Shown: piece by piece, positions 11,274-22,785 of the stretch
Layout of the letters: each line of letters opens with the position of its first letter
Position numbering within the stretch: position 1 is the first letter of the stretch
Assembly (NCBI GenBank): GCA_008638375.1
Contig: VIRR01000482.1
Coordinates: 186,001-250,000 of the forward strand
DNA: 64,000 nt
Direction: 5' to 3'
DNA from: Nyssa sinensis
Taxonomy: Eukaryota > Streptophyta > Magnoliopsida > Cornales > Nyssaceae
Notes under the pieces: model-generated
What the model was told of the DNA's origin: nothing
The model's database searches: none
The model's input: only the letters and a program-made list of their open reading frames with translations
Made by a program: the position numbers and the translations under genes

Positions 11274-11621
11274 TAAGACAAATTTTGGTAGACTTTTTGA
11301 CCTATTCTTAGCCTATGTCTTAGGACATTTGAGGCCCATTTGGGCCATTGTTCCAAGGTATATTTAGAGACATTTTGGGGCTATTTTGGAGGTCATACTT
11401 GAACATGACTTAGACAAATTTTGACTATTAGTTGGGAGATATTTGATTGGCATTGAAATCTATTTTGGGTAAGACTAGTAGCAAATTTTCATTCTTAATT
11501 TTGGGGAAACATGGGGAAATAAATGTGTAATCAACTAAATCCATTTAATTACCTTTTATTTATTTTTCTCAATTCATTTCACTCACTCCCCGGGTTTATG
11601 AAAATTCAGGGCGTGACAACG

Positions 11622-11633
11622 TGGTATTAGAGC
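11622..11633 (+). other. Primer-binding site of the outer gypsy element
   Basis: TGGTATTAGAGC lies three bases after the LTR end and differs by one base from the plant initiator-tRNA-Met PBS TGGTATCAGAGC used by many Ty3/gypsy and Ty1/copia elements to prime minus-strand DNA. Confidence 0.8.
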
Positions 11634-11636
11634 TTT

Positions 11637-12178
11637 AGGTTTTGAATACCTAGGGACAGTGGGAAAGGTTAGACCTCAGGTTAATTGGGCTGGGTTGGAT
11701 TACATGGTTATGTGTGTGCTTGTTGCTTTAGTATGTGCAATTGTACGATGTGATTGTTTTTCGAAATTGCTCGGGGAATGTGATGTACTTGATTTTTGAT
11801 CAACTGGGGATAGATGGTTATATCTATGTAGTAGACCAAATGATTTATGAGATGGGCTATATGCTTAGTTATCTATAAGATAGACTATAAGCTTGGATAT
11901 TCATAGGATTGGTTGTGTGCCTTGTTACCTATATTGTAAGTCGTAAACTCATTTATGTATATGTATATTCTTATGATGGATTCTATACTTAACTATTTAT
12001 GTGGTAGGCTACGTGTTAGCTGTTGACTGTTGCTTGTTGATTCTATATATGTATACTAGGTTAGTACCCGATATTCATGGGTTACAGTACTATAACTATG
12101 ATATCTATACAAACTAGATTGGTCTCAAGTCTTGCGTTACAGTTGATGGATGGTGCCCCATTAGCCAGTAACAAAAGG
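11637..12178 (+). other. 5' leader of the outer gypsy element
   Basis: Non-coding sequence after the PBS. From about 11665 to 12120 it matches 20887-21330 of the inner element by eye (shared ttaattgggttgg, gattacatg, gtatgtg..attgtac, gataggctataagcttgg). It is interrupted at 12184 by insertion of the inner element; the agttg target site is 12179-12183. Confidence 0.6.
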
Positions 12179-12593
12179 AGTTGTGTAAAGATCTAAAAAA
12201 TCAGGGTAAATTTTTCGTTTTTGCCGGTAGGGCACTATTCATACACTGTTTGCCGATAGGGCGTTATACATGCATCATTTAGGCATAAGTCATATTTAGA
12301 AACATATTTTGATATTTCATAGAAGAGAAATTTGCTTAGAATGTTAAAATAAACCTCTTGTAAAAATTTGAGCTTAATCGGAGATAGTTTAAAAAATGGA
12401 CCATAAAGGGCATCACGGGTGGCCCAGGTGGACCCGACCACAGGTGAAAATAAATTTTTTGAAAAAATATCATTTAAAATAATTTTAAGAACTTTGGTTA
12501 AAGTAAAATTTCGAATTGAGGCGTTTTGGGATGGATTGTAGTGTAACGGGGTCCCGAATTCATTAAGGGCAAAGAAGTCTTTTTGCCCCTTTA

Positions 12594-12602
12594 CTATAAA
12601 TA
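12594..12602 (+). promoter_or_regulatory. TATA box of family-A LTR (inner 5' copy)
   Basis: CTATAAATA after cccctttac, equivalent in position and context to the boxes at 9334 and 22777. Candidate promoter of the inner element's transcript. Confidence 0.6.
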
Positions 12603-13165
12603 CAGCCCCTTAGAGATAAAAATCATAGAATTGGTCTGAGAAAGGAGCTGCAGCTCATTCATGGAGAGAAAAGGTGAGAAAACCTATGGTTTTCCAAGTT
12701 TCAAGCCCCCAAAACACATCTCTAGGCTAGGATTCTCACAAGGATTCCTTCTAGGAAGTTGTTCCCCACATCAAGGGCTACATTCTCACTGATTGGTTTG
12801 GCTACACAGCAAACACAACTCCCTAGGATTGAGAAAAACCCTTTTAGGTATGATATTTTGCTAAGCAAAGAATAGGGTTAAGTTTAGAAGTGTTTTATAT
12901 GTTAATTGAGTGATTTATATGTTTACTTGTTGTTAGAAAGTCACTTAGGAAGTAGTTGCTTTTAAAAACCTAAAGTTGCTAATTTGTATACTTGTGTGTT
13001 CTTTGAGTTCTTTGAGAATTTGTCAAAATGATGAACATGTACTTGAAGATATGTTTGATTCATTACATTGTGGCTTATGTTCATGTAGAAATTTGAATTT
13101 TTTTTTTTTTTTGGAATAAATTTTTTTTTTTATGAATATGAGTGTACAATTAAAAATATAAAATA

Positions 13166-13239
13166 CATATATATATATATATATGTGTGTAAGCATAAAG
13201 TATAATATATGCATATATATATATATATATATCTAGTAA

Positions 13240-13284
<45 letters not shown>

Positions 13285-13490
13285 GTATGTGTGTATCAAA
13301 GTGGGAAAAAGGAAAGAAGGGGGGGAAATAACAAGCATACAGTAAGTGTGTGTGTGTGTGTGCTGGTGTGTGTACTAATGGGTGTGTTTTAAATATAATA
13401 TATATATATATATGCATAGATTGCGTGTGGCAGTGTGTGTGGCATGACATATGCATGCAAGTGGCTGTGTGTGTGTGTCAGGTGTGTGTT
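13166..13490. repeat. AT/TA and GT microsatellite cluster in a family-B LTR
   Basis: Long AT/TA runs (13166-13184, 13214-13232, 13245-13282, 13398-13412) alternate with GT tracts (for example 13346-13361 and 13463-13479). Equivalent clusters occur in the same part of the other family-B LTRs (44069-44218, 49550-49620), so this is a family feature. Reading frames through it encode only low-complexity peptides and are not genes. Confidence 0.85.
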
Positions 13491-14439
13491 GAGTGTGTGC
13501 AGATCTAAAGCAGATAGAGGGAATGGAGAGAGAAATAATAGAGAGAGAGGGGCAGTTGTGGTGATAATGTATATGTAGGTGTGTACGTTAAGTTAGAAAG
13601 GGGACCAAGAGAAGCAAAAGGGAGAACTTGGGGCATTGAGGGAGAAGCCTAGAAGTTAAACCAAGAAGGGGAGGAGGACGGAAGTTGAGGCTGCACCAAG
13701 GAAAATACAGAAATAGGTATGCCTTATTTAGATTCTGTTTTAATTTTTCAAGCATGATTCATTTAGTTTAGATTGTAGGGTTGTAAAGAGCATGAAATAT
13801 GGAACACATTGCAAAAAGAACTAGTTAAAATGGTTTAAAAGCAAGAGAGAAAAATGGAGTTACAGGTTTTTGGAAATAATTCGGTTTTAGGATTTTCATG
13901 CTTAAAACTTGGGTTAAATAATGTGTAATGATTCCTATAAGGTGCAGAAACTAATTGGAAAAAAAGGAGCCAAAACAGTGGAAGAATCATGGTGTAGAAG
14001 GCTCGTCAAAAAATCGTATTTTCTGGCTGGAGCTACTGTCTAGGCCTATTCGTGGAGTTTGGTTGGGTTAAATCAAAAACTGGGTTTAGGTATGAACTCC
14101 CCATGAAAGAATGAAAAGAACTACATAAATTTCATGTTAAAAAATGGTCGAAAGTTGGTCGCCGTCACCGGAGATGGCGACAGAACCCTACTGCTTCTCA
14201 CCGAAAAATCGTGAGGGTGATGGCATACAATGTTGGGTCAAACGACACCGTTTGGTGCTTGAATATGGTGATACTGCGTCGTTTCAAGAGTGAGGGCATT
14301 TTAATTAAAATCTGAATTGGGTTGTTTGGTTGCGGCCTCAGGAAATTGAAATTTGAATTAAATTGGGGGCGGGATATCCTATCCCTGTTTCAGTCTTTGT
14401 CTAGTGTTTGGCCCAGAGGAATTAAGAAAAAAATGCGTA

Positions 14440-14522
14440 GGGGCGCAGCCCCTGCGACTTGAACCTAGGATCGCGCGTGTGGGGGAAGGCGCATGTAACC
14501 ACCTGGGACAGGTACCGCCCGT
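14440..14522 (-). other. tRNA-like module (Pol III A/B-box-like) in a family-B LTR
   Basis: On the minus strand, a B-box-like GGTTCAAGTCGC (complement of about 14454-14466) lies downstream of an A-box-like TGTCCCAGGTGGTTA (complement of 14496-14510), about 30 bp apart, as in tRNA-derived sequences. I could not fold a full cloverleaf; it may be a tRNA or SINE relic. Equivalent modules sit in the two other forward family-B LTRs. Confidence 0.4.
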
Positions 14523-17500
14523 GTCTTATTAAGCCACAAATATATATATATATATTATGTAAGTGAAATAATTAATTAATTTAATTAATTAAATATTAGC
14601 TAAATGGACCGGAGCCTAAATTAAACAAGTCATTAGTGTATTTTGACTATCTTGGACCTTCTAAGACCAATGGTGAGGTCCGTGATGCGAGACGAGGTCC
14701 CAAAAAATAAAAGACCCGTAGGAACATTAAAAATTACCAAAATACCCCTGAGTTAAAAAGCAATCAAACGAACTCCAATTAAAGTAAAAAAATGGTGAAT
14801 TTGTATTATTTCGAGCATTCCAGACTCAACCGTGGAGTCGATTTGTGAAAAGAGGTCTTGAAAAGTAAGAACCCGTAAAAGTGTGAAATGACCATATTGC
14901 CCTTTTTAGTACAGATGCCCGAATTGAATTCCGCAAAAGTCTAAATCGACTTTGTTCGATGTTTCGGACCTAATGGTAGAGTTTATTCTAGTAAAATAGG
15001 AACTCATGATATAAAAATATAAAATTTGATGAATAGCATAATTCAAGTAGAGATAGACTGAGTTGTGTCGCAATGATTTTAAGAACACCGAAGGGCAAGG
15101 AGAAGGCAGTCTAGACCTTCTGGTTGGAGACAGTAAAATGGACTGCATACTCATTGATTAGTTTGGCTACAACACGAGCACGGTTTCTTAGGGTTGAGAC
15201 CAATCCATCAGGAATGATACTTTGCTAAGTAAGAAATAGAATTAAGTTTAGGAATGATTTCCATGATTCGTATGCTTATTCGATTGTTATGTGTTTATGT
15301 GTTCCTTGTTGTTTCCTTGGAAGTTTGGTTAAGTGATGAACATAAACCATGATTATATGTATGTTCCATATGTTGGCACAGTATGTGATTTATATTCTTT
15401 GAGAATTGTTAAGATTGTGAATATGTAACTGGAGTGTGTGTTTAAATGGAATGTGTATGACATACACACATGAGGAATGGATTTTAGTGATTTGAATATT
15501 ATTGTATAATGCATTATTTAAAGCATGCTTCCTGTGTGGATAAAATGCTTTATTGAGACTGTATTATTGCATAGTGGAATCAAGGAATATTGGCATGGTG
15601 TGATTCTTGAAAGCATAGTGTGGGTTGAGCACGTGGTGCTATGCATTATGAAGGTGTAGATCCTGTGGTGAAAAACTCAAAATTGGCCGTTGCATTGGTA
15701 CTCATGGATCCATCGGATGTGGTCCGTAAACGAGACATGGGTATGGCATAGAGTTTGCATGGGTGTGTCACGCATACCGTTTTTGTATTATGTTGATGAA
15801 TTGGATGAAATGTAGATGATAAATGTACATGTAGAATATAAATATACACTTGCACATGCCATGCCTTAATTTTGTTCCTTGCATTAGCATTGTGTCATAC
15901 CAGTAGTTGCACTGACCCATTCGTGGGATATCATATTACAGATGACGCCCCCGACACTTGAGACTTGAGGAAGTTTTGCAGAGTGGAGGAGACATGAACT
16001 TAGAAGGATATTTGGCCCTTAGGACGTGTTTTGAGATGTAAGGGCTTAAGCCCAAATGACATGTGAACGATATACTTTAGGGATGTGCTTTATGCTTTTA
16101 GATGTCGATGAAAATGAATGCATGTTTAATTCAATCCATTAGATTGTCTGTCATTTTATTTTATTTTAGTTTTGTTACACTCATCCCCCGGGTTCAAGGA
16201 AATTCGAGGCGTGACAGTTCATGTGAATAGACCTTGTATTTTGGAAGATAGGGTTATTTAATGCATTGATGCTTTGTGTAATTATATGTTCTTTGAGAAT
16301 TGGTAATATAGTGAACATGTAACTTTAGCATGTGTTTAAATTGATTGTATTAGCATATGTTAATGTGGAAGAAGTTGTGTGGTTTGAAAGTTAGAGTTTA
16401 CTTGCTAAATGAAGCATGATTTAAGGTTTATGCAATATATTTGAAAAAAATGCCTCATTGAAATTGCATAGAAAAATCAAGGCATATTGGCATATTGTGA
16501 TTCCTTGAAAACATAGTGTGGGTTAAGCACTTGGTGCTATGCATTATGAGGGTGTAGATCCTGTGGTGAAAAACCCAAAATTGGCCATTGCATTGGTGCC
16601 CAGTTAATCTAACGGGAGCGATCCGTGAACGGGTATTGGTACTCGATTGACCAACGGGAGTGATCCGTGAAACGAGACATGGGTGTGGCATAGAGTTTGC
16701 AGGGGTGTGTCATGCATATTGCCTTTACATTGTGTTAATGAATTGGAAGGCATCCAGATTCTAAATGTACACTTGCACATGCCACACCTTAAATTTTGTT
16801 CCTTGCATTAGCATTGTGTCATACCAGCAGTTGAGCTGACCCCTCGTGGGATATATATATTACAGATGAGGCTCCCGGTACTTGAGACTTGATGAAGTCT
16901 TGAAGGATGGAGGGTATTTGGCCTTTAGGGCATATTTTGTATGTATGAGGACATAAGCCCTAAAACACGTGTAATTATTTGTAGCAATCTTGTATAGTGT
17001 GAAAGCAATGGGCAAGGCTCTAAAATTATAATGAACATGAAGTTTGTAATATTTAAACTTAGAGTATATGAGTACATATGGTGAATTGTATATTTAGATG
17101 ATGCATGTTTAATTTCTATGAAATTGTGGCCATCGAGTGAGGATGGAATGTATAAACCTTTAATTATATGAAGTATTATGAATATTAGGTGGGGAAAAGA
17201 CTTAGAAAACAAAGGGGACTATGTTAAAATTTTGAAAAATTAAAGGATTTGTTAGGTGTGTAAAACACCCTTTAAATAGGTAGGAAAGGTGTCAATAAAA
17301 GGGGGTTAAAAACCTTGAAGAAGTGGACTAAAAATAGGGAAAAAGTAGCCTTCAAAATTTTGAAAAAAAATTTATAAAATAGAGAAAAGCAGTGCAGCAC
17401 ACATAGAAATTCAGTTGCAGTAAATACACTGTAGCCATAGTGTTTCTGCAGGAAATAGGCCATGACAGCCCCCAACTGCAGCCTGTGCACCTAGCCCAGC

Positions 17501-17686
17501 CTGTTGAGTGCCCCACGCGTGCCTATAGGCCACGCGCTCCTACGCGCCGCGCGTGCCTAGCGCCATGCCAGCCACCCCCCCGCGCTCGCCTTGCCCCCTA
17601 CACGCCCATGCAGGCCCCCAGCCTTGCGCCCCCCATGCGTGTGTTAGCCTGACAACCCTCTGAAACCTGCCCTTTGCCACCTTTTT

Positions 17687-17847
17687 TAGCCATGTTTGGC
17701 CATCTTTTTGGGCCATGTTTGGGCATCCTTTTAGGCCATGTTTGACCACCCTTTTGGGCCATTTTTGGTCACTTTTTTAGGCCATGTTTGGCCAACTTAT
17801 TGGGCCATGTTTAGCCACTCTTATGGGCCATGTTTGGCCACTTTTTT
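17687..17847. repeat. 23-bp minisatellite in LTR A, 7 units
   Basis: Seven units of GGGCCATGTTTGGCCA plus a 7-bp T/C-rich spacer. The partner LTR of the same insertion (22348-25083) has only four, so the array has changed length since integration. Confidence 0.85.
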
Positions 17848-18182
17848 AGACTACTTAGGTAGAATTTTTGGCTTATGTTCTAGGACATTTGGGGCCCATT
17901 TGGGCCATTGTTCCAAGGCATACTTAGAAACATTTTGGGGCTAATTTGGAGACCATTTTTTAACATGACTTAGACTTATTTTGACTATTGATTGAGAGGG
18001 ATGTTTGAGTGACATTAGGAGACCATTTTGCTTAAGTCTAATAGCGAGTTCTCATTTCTAATTTTGGGGAAATAGGGGGGAATGAATGCATAATCAACTA
18101 AATCCATCCTAATGACCTTTTATTTAATTTTCTTATTTTATTTCACTCACTTTCCGGGTTTGTGGAAATTCGGGGCGTGACA

Positions 18183-18848
18183 ACGTGGTATCAGAGCTTA
18201 GGTTCGAATACTTAGGGACCATGGGGTGTTGTTGAACACCATGGGACTCTAAAGGAAAGCGTGTGACTTAGTGTGAGCTGTCGGTGGTATGAGATATGAA
18301 CTTGTGTGTTATGTCGTTATTTATACTTAAAGCATTACATGCGTGATTATAACTTGGTATATGTTTACATACATGATAGATTAATGCTTGTTCCTACTAT
18401 AGGATGCTATCCAAAACATTGGGTTGAGGTCGAGTAGGTCGAGGGAGAGGGAGAACTTTAGTTCTCGAGCCTCTATCAACCTTGGTAACCCCGATTGACA
18501 TGAGATTTAGGATCTAATGTCTTGGAACAGTGGATGGGGTTTGGACCTTAGGTTAGTTAGACTAGTTGAACACTAGCATAACTAGAGCATGTGTATATTG
18601 TATTGCTTAAATAAATTTTTCCTTGCAAAAGGCTATGTTAGAACTTGGTGTTAATTGTTTATTGTAACCAACGGGTGGGGATGGTTGATGTGAGTTATAT
18701 AAGTATTGATTAGGCAAGTGTGTCATAACATATTATATTTGTTACTTATGAAGTGTGAATTGTTGACAAGTACATGCTTAGTATTCTTTTAATACTGATG
18801 TCTAATATGAAAAAGGGTATTAATTGTCCTTCTTGGACTTGTAGACAC
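18183..18848 (+). other. PBS and 5' leader of the inner gypsy element
   Basis: TGGTATCAGAGC at 18186-18197 matches the plant initiator-tRNA-Met PBS exactly and lies three bases after the LTR end. The following 650 bp are non-coding leader up to the gag ATG at 18849. Confidence 0.85.
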
Positions 18849-20890
18849 ATGCCACCAAAGAAAACCCCAGCAAGACCAGCACCACCTAGGCACGGTGGGC
18901 CTAGGGCTACAGTACCACCTCGGCGTGGTAGGCCTCGAGCTGCTGCTCTTGCTCGCAACACAGCAGAAGAGGCCGTTACTCCTACACTTGCCCCGACAGA
19001 CACTGGTAGGAGACCACTAAAGACATACTGAGCTAGTACTTTTTCTGCACAGACACCTACACTTGTCCCAGGATACATTGGTAGGAGACCACTGAAGAGG
19101 TACCGAGCTAGTACTTCTTCTGCACGGACGTCGCAGAGACCCATTCAATTTTTGACCCCCCGACCTACTATGCCTATTGCTTCCCAAGAGAGAGCACCCT
19201 AGAGGCCCCTGACTTGTTATCGTTGTTGACAGCCTGGCTATAGAGTGGCCAATTGCCCCCAGAAGGATCCCAGTCAAGGATACGGAGCTGGATCGAGCCA
19301 GGGATCTTTTCCTTTTCCGGTACGGGGTCAAGGGTAGAGAGCCCCCCAGCTTTGTTATACCTGCCACCAGAAAGGCCATGTTAGGGCTAACTGTCCTCAG
19401 GGGTAGACTTCACAGGGCTCGTAGAGGTCGTTTTACTATCAACTCATTCAGCCACCTTTGCCACAGCCACTGTTAAGCCATAGACCTCCAACGCCATATT
19501 TCCAGCCTGCACCTTCTGCACAGAGTATTAGAGCTTCTGGTGGAGGCTAGCAGGGATCGAGAGGGGGAGGTAGACAAAGCCAGACCACTCAGGGTCGTAC
19601 TTATGCGATGGCCACACCAAAGGCATCTACTTCTGGACCTTTAGTGGTTCGAGGTACATTCCTTGTGTTTAGTTTATGGGCCAGCGTATTGATAGATTCT
19701 AGTGGATCTCATTCATTCATATCTACCATACTTGCCATGACATTGGGGTTAGAAATAGATCGGCTAGATGTTCCATTACATGTTGACACACCAGTTGGGG
19801 GTAGTGTGATACTAACGAGGATCTGTAGAGATTACTCGATAGAGATTGTAGATCGTATCCTTTCTTTTGACTTCATTCTACTTGATGTGTCTAGTTTTGA
19901 TATTATATTGTGAATGGATTAGTTGTTTGCTTTCTAGACGAGTATAGACTGCTACAAAGGGAGAGTGACTGTATGTATTCCTGAGGGAGATAGCTTTTAT
20001 TTCGTGGGAGATCGTGGGGATTTCTTAGTTCCACCCTTGTATGACTCGAGGAGTTGGGGAGGTTATAGCTATTTGTTGGCTAGCTTGATAGTAGACAGGA
20101 GTGGGACAACAGAGAGTGTATTACTGCCAGTAGTGGATGAGTTCCCAAACGTCTTCCCGATGAATTGACTAGTCTACCGTCGAGATGAGAGATAGAGTTC
20201 ACGATAGTGCTTATCCCAAGCATTATGCCTATTTCCATTCCAACTTTTACCATATGGCTCCAGCAAAGTTGAGGGAACTGAAGGAGCAGTTGACTGAATT
20301 ACAAGGTAAGGGTTTTATTCATCCTAGTACTTCGCCGTGGGATGTTTCGGCATTGTTTGCGAAGAAGGAGGATGGGACATTACATTTGTATGTGGATTAT
20401 AGGAGACTGAACCGAGTTACTATCAGGAATAAATACCCATTACAGAGGATAGATGGCTTGTTTGATTAGCTTAGGGGTTCGAGATGTTTCTCGAAGATCG
20501 ATCAGAGTATCATCAGTTAAGAGTAAGGGAGGAGGATGTGGCGAAGACAGCTTTCCGCACTCGTTATAGCTATTATGAGTTTGTAGTTATGCCATTTGGT
20601 GTGACGAATACCCTGGCTACATTTATGGACTTGATGCATTGTATCTTTATTCCTTATTTAAATCAGTTTATAGTGGTCTTTATAGATGATATTCTAATTT
20701 ATTCACCTTCTGAGGAGGAGCATACTTTTCACTTACGGACTGTATTACAGATTTTGAGGGAGCATCAATTGTTTACTAAGTTCTCGAAGTGTGAGTTTTG
20801 GCTTCAGGAGGTACAGTTTCTAAGCCATGTTGTATCAGGAAGTGAGGTGTCCGTGGATCCTCCTAGGATTGACTCTGTCATGAGTTAGGA
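18849..20890 (+). pseudogene. gag-protease-RT remnant of the inner gypsy element
   Basis: Starts at ATG 18849 with a Pro/Arg-rich gag N-terminus (MPPKKTPARPAPPRHGG...), then a stop at 19029. The capsid domain expected in a gypsy Gag is missing: the sequence passes quickly to two CCHC zinc knuckles. The first (about 19211-19253) is broken by a stop and a His-to-Tyr change; the second (19353-19394) is intact, CYTCHQKGHVRANC. A retroviral-type aspartic protease follows, with DSSGSHSFIS at about 19693. RT fragments follow from 20185: the VDYRRLN motif, the catalytic FIDDILIYS box, and KCEFWL. Coding similarity stops at about 20890 before RNase H and integrase. Many stops and frameshifts. In cells the intact relatives form virus-like particles and copy RNA into DNA; this copy cannot. 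Confidence 0.85.
18984..19125 (+). repeat. Short tandem duplication inside gag
   Basis: A segment of about 70 bp beginning cctacacttg and ending gagctagtac..tctgcac is present twice in tandem. The second copy reads RRPLKRYRASTSSAR, in the frame that leads towards the zinc knuckles. It probably arose by slippage during reverse transcription or replication. Confidence 0.55.
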
Positions 20891-22347
20891 GGGGTTAGAC
20901 CTTAAGTTAATTGGGTTGGTTTGGATTACATGATTATGTGTATGCTTGTTACTTTAGTATGTGTAATTGTACAATGTGCTTATTTTCTTGATTTGCTCGG
21001 AGTATGTGGTATGCTTGATTATTGATGAATTGGGGCTAGATGCTTATATCTATGTAGTAGACCTAGTGATTTATGAGATAGACTATATGCTTAGTTATTT
21101 ATAAGATAGGCTATAAGCTTGGATATCCATAGGATCGGTTGTATGCCTATTTACCTATATGATAAGTTGTATGCTTATTTATGTATAGGTATACTCTTAG
21201 GATGGATCCTATACTTAAGTGTTTATGTGGTAGGCTACGTGTTAGCTGTTGAATGTTACTTGTTAATTCTATATATCTATGCTATGATGGTACCCAATAT
21301 TCTTAGGTTACAGTATTACGACTATCATATCTATACAGATTGGATTGATATTAATGCATGTATAAGGGTATGCTTAACCATGTAGTATGTAAGTGTGTTT
21401 TGATACATATGTGTATAGGTTTATAGATTCATAGTTAAAATTTGGTAAAAAGTTTCACTAAGAATCTCATTTGTTTTGACACCTTATTTGATATATTGAT
21501 TAGAATGGTGATGAATTAGAATAACTTTAAATGAAATTGGGATTTTTTTTTTTTTTTACTTTCTCTAATGTTTTAGATTTTTAAATCTTGATATATTGCC
21601 TTAGGTTTCATGTTTGGAATACATAGACTACATTGTTTACATTTGGATATCTAATTGATATGTATATGATTGAAATTAATAAGCTAATCTTTATAAATGT
21701 TTGATGTTTAGTCTCGGTTATATATATATAGAGTAAGGTAGATGATGATGACTTTACCTTGAGATTATGTTGTTGATATCTTATGGATAATTATAGTACT
21801 TGGAGAATATTAGATTACTAAGTTACATTGAGGTGCAGGTGATGGATTGATGACATCGTGATGGGTTACTTAGATAATCGCATAGCTTATTTGTGGTTAG
21901 TTAGATAGTCACAACATATCTTGAGAGACTTTGAGGTATCCTTGTGGGCATTGAGAATTTTATATTTTAATTATGTTACATTATTGAAGTGAGGCATGAT
22001 GCTTGGATGGATTTGCAAATTGGCATTGATAGGCCATCATGTTTGACGATTTCATTATTCATTGTGTCATGTGGAGTGGGCCGTTACAGATGGTATCGGA
22101 ACAGGACCCTAACAGGAAGTGTGGGGATGTTTGCACGCTGCTGCATGCCTGCCCGAGAGGACAAGATTCCTTTGGGGAGAGAGGGTAATGCATCCTACAT
22201 CGCCTAGGGAAGGGAAAGGTGAAGGATCCATAGGTAAGGCTGCTGCGCGTCTCCATGTTACAGCGCTTTTTGTATTGATTTTTCTAAATTTTGTCTAAGA
22301 GGTACATTTTTAAATTTCAGGACAAAATTTCATTAAGGGGGGAAGGA
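20891..22347 (+). other. Rearranged 3' internal part of the inner gypsy element
   Basis: 20887-21330 is a copy of the leader-like sequence found directly after the PBS in the outer element, here placed after RT. 21350-22080 is AT-rich and unrecognised. At 22083-22100, a GTTACA end followed by TGGTATCGGAAC looks like another LTR-PBS junction. The segment ends with aggacaaaatttcatt and a polypurine tract just before the 3' LTR. No coding sequence recognised. Confidence 0.5.
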
Positions 22348-22776
22348 TGTAAAGATATGAAAAATCAGGGTAAATTTTTCATTTTTGCCGGTAGGGCACT
22401 ATTCATGCACTGTTTACTGGTAAGGCGTTATTCATGCATCATTTAGGCATAAGTCATATTTAGAAGCATATTTTGAGTATGACATAGAAGAGAAATATGC
22501 TTATAATGTTAAAATACACCTCCTGTAAACATTTGAGCCTAATCAGAGATAGTTTCAAAAATAAACCATAAAAGGCATCCCAAGTGGCCCGAGTGGACCC
22601 GGCCGCACCTGGCCACAGGAGAAAATAAATTTTTTAGAAAAATATCATTTAAAATAATTTTAAGAACTTTTTTTAAAGAAAAATGTCGAATTGAGGCATT
22701 TCGGGACGGGTTATAGTGTAACGGGTTCCCGAATTCATTAAGGGCAAAAACGTCTTTTTTTCCCTTTACCCCTTTA

Positions 22777-22785
22777 CTATAAATA
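22777..22785 (+). promoter_or_regulatory. TATA box of family-A LTR (inner 3' copy)
   Basis: CTATAAATA in the same context as at 9334 and 12594. As a 3' LTR copy it could drive read-out transcription into flanking DNA, here the outer element's pol remnant. Confidence 0.55.

Larger units (their letters stand above)
8870..11618 (+). repeat. 5' LTR of the outer gypsy element (LTR family A)
   Basis: Runs from TGTAGAGATTTG to GCGTGACA (TG...CA ends), 2749 bp, and is followed at once by a tRNA-iMet-type primer-binding site. Contains a TATA box (9334-9342), a 23-bp minisatellite (11162-11273) and the block tgtacac..gcacatgc (10371) shared with the other long LTR families. No coding capacity. Confidence 0.85.
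13084..16216 (+). mobile_element. Solo LTR, family B, in the inner 5' LTR
   Basis: Starts TGTAGAAATTTG and ends GAGGCGTGACA, 3133 bp, with a perfect 5-bp TSD gttca at 13079-13083 and 16217-16221. The host sequence gcttatgttcatgtgaatag is uninterrupted in the sister LTR at 23245-23270, which confirms the insertion point. No internal region or second LTR is present, so a solo LTR is the simplest reading. Contains a dense microsatellite zone, a tRNA-like module on the minus strand (14440-14522), and the 3' block shared with family A (from about 15640). Confidence 0.9.
12184..18182 (+). repeat. 5' LTR of the inner gypsy element (family A), split by a solo LTR
   Basis: Starts TGTAAAGATCT and ends GGGGCGTGACA. 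It is 5999 bp as it stands but about 2.86 kb after removing the nested solo LTR 13084-16216 and its duplicated target. Closest to the LTR at 22348-25083, with which it shares ggcgttat..ttaggcataagtcatattta near the start and matching 3' tracts (16880-17160 versus 23925-24240). Confidence 0.85.

Noticed and set aside
13023..13456. Minus-strand reading frames rich in Ile-Tyr
   Set aside because: They translate AT/GT microsatellites in a solo LTR; composition is low-complexity and no domain is present.
17440..17749. Pro/Ala/Arg-rich frames in the GC-rich part of a family-A LTR
   Set aside because: Open only because the LTR is locally GC-rich; not conserved in the sister LTRs at 11060, 24540 and 32580 as a common frame.
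18746..19379. Minus-strand frames opposite gag
   Set aside because: Shadow of the gag coding sequence on the other strand.
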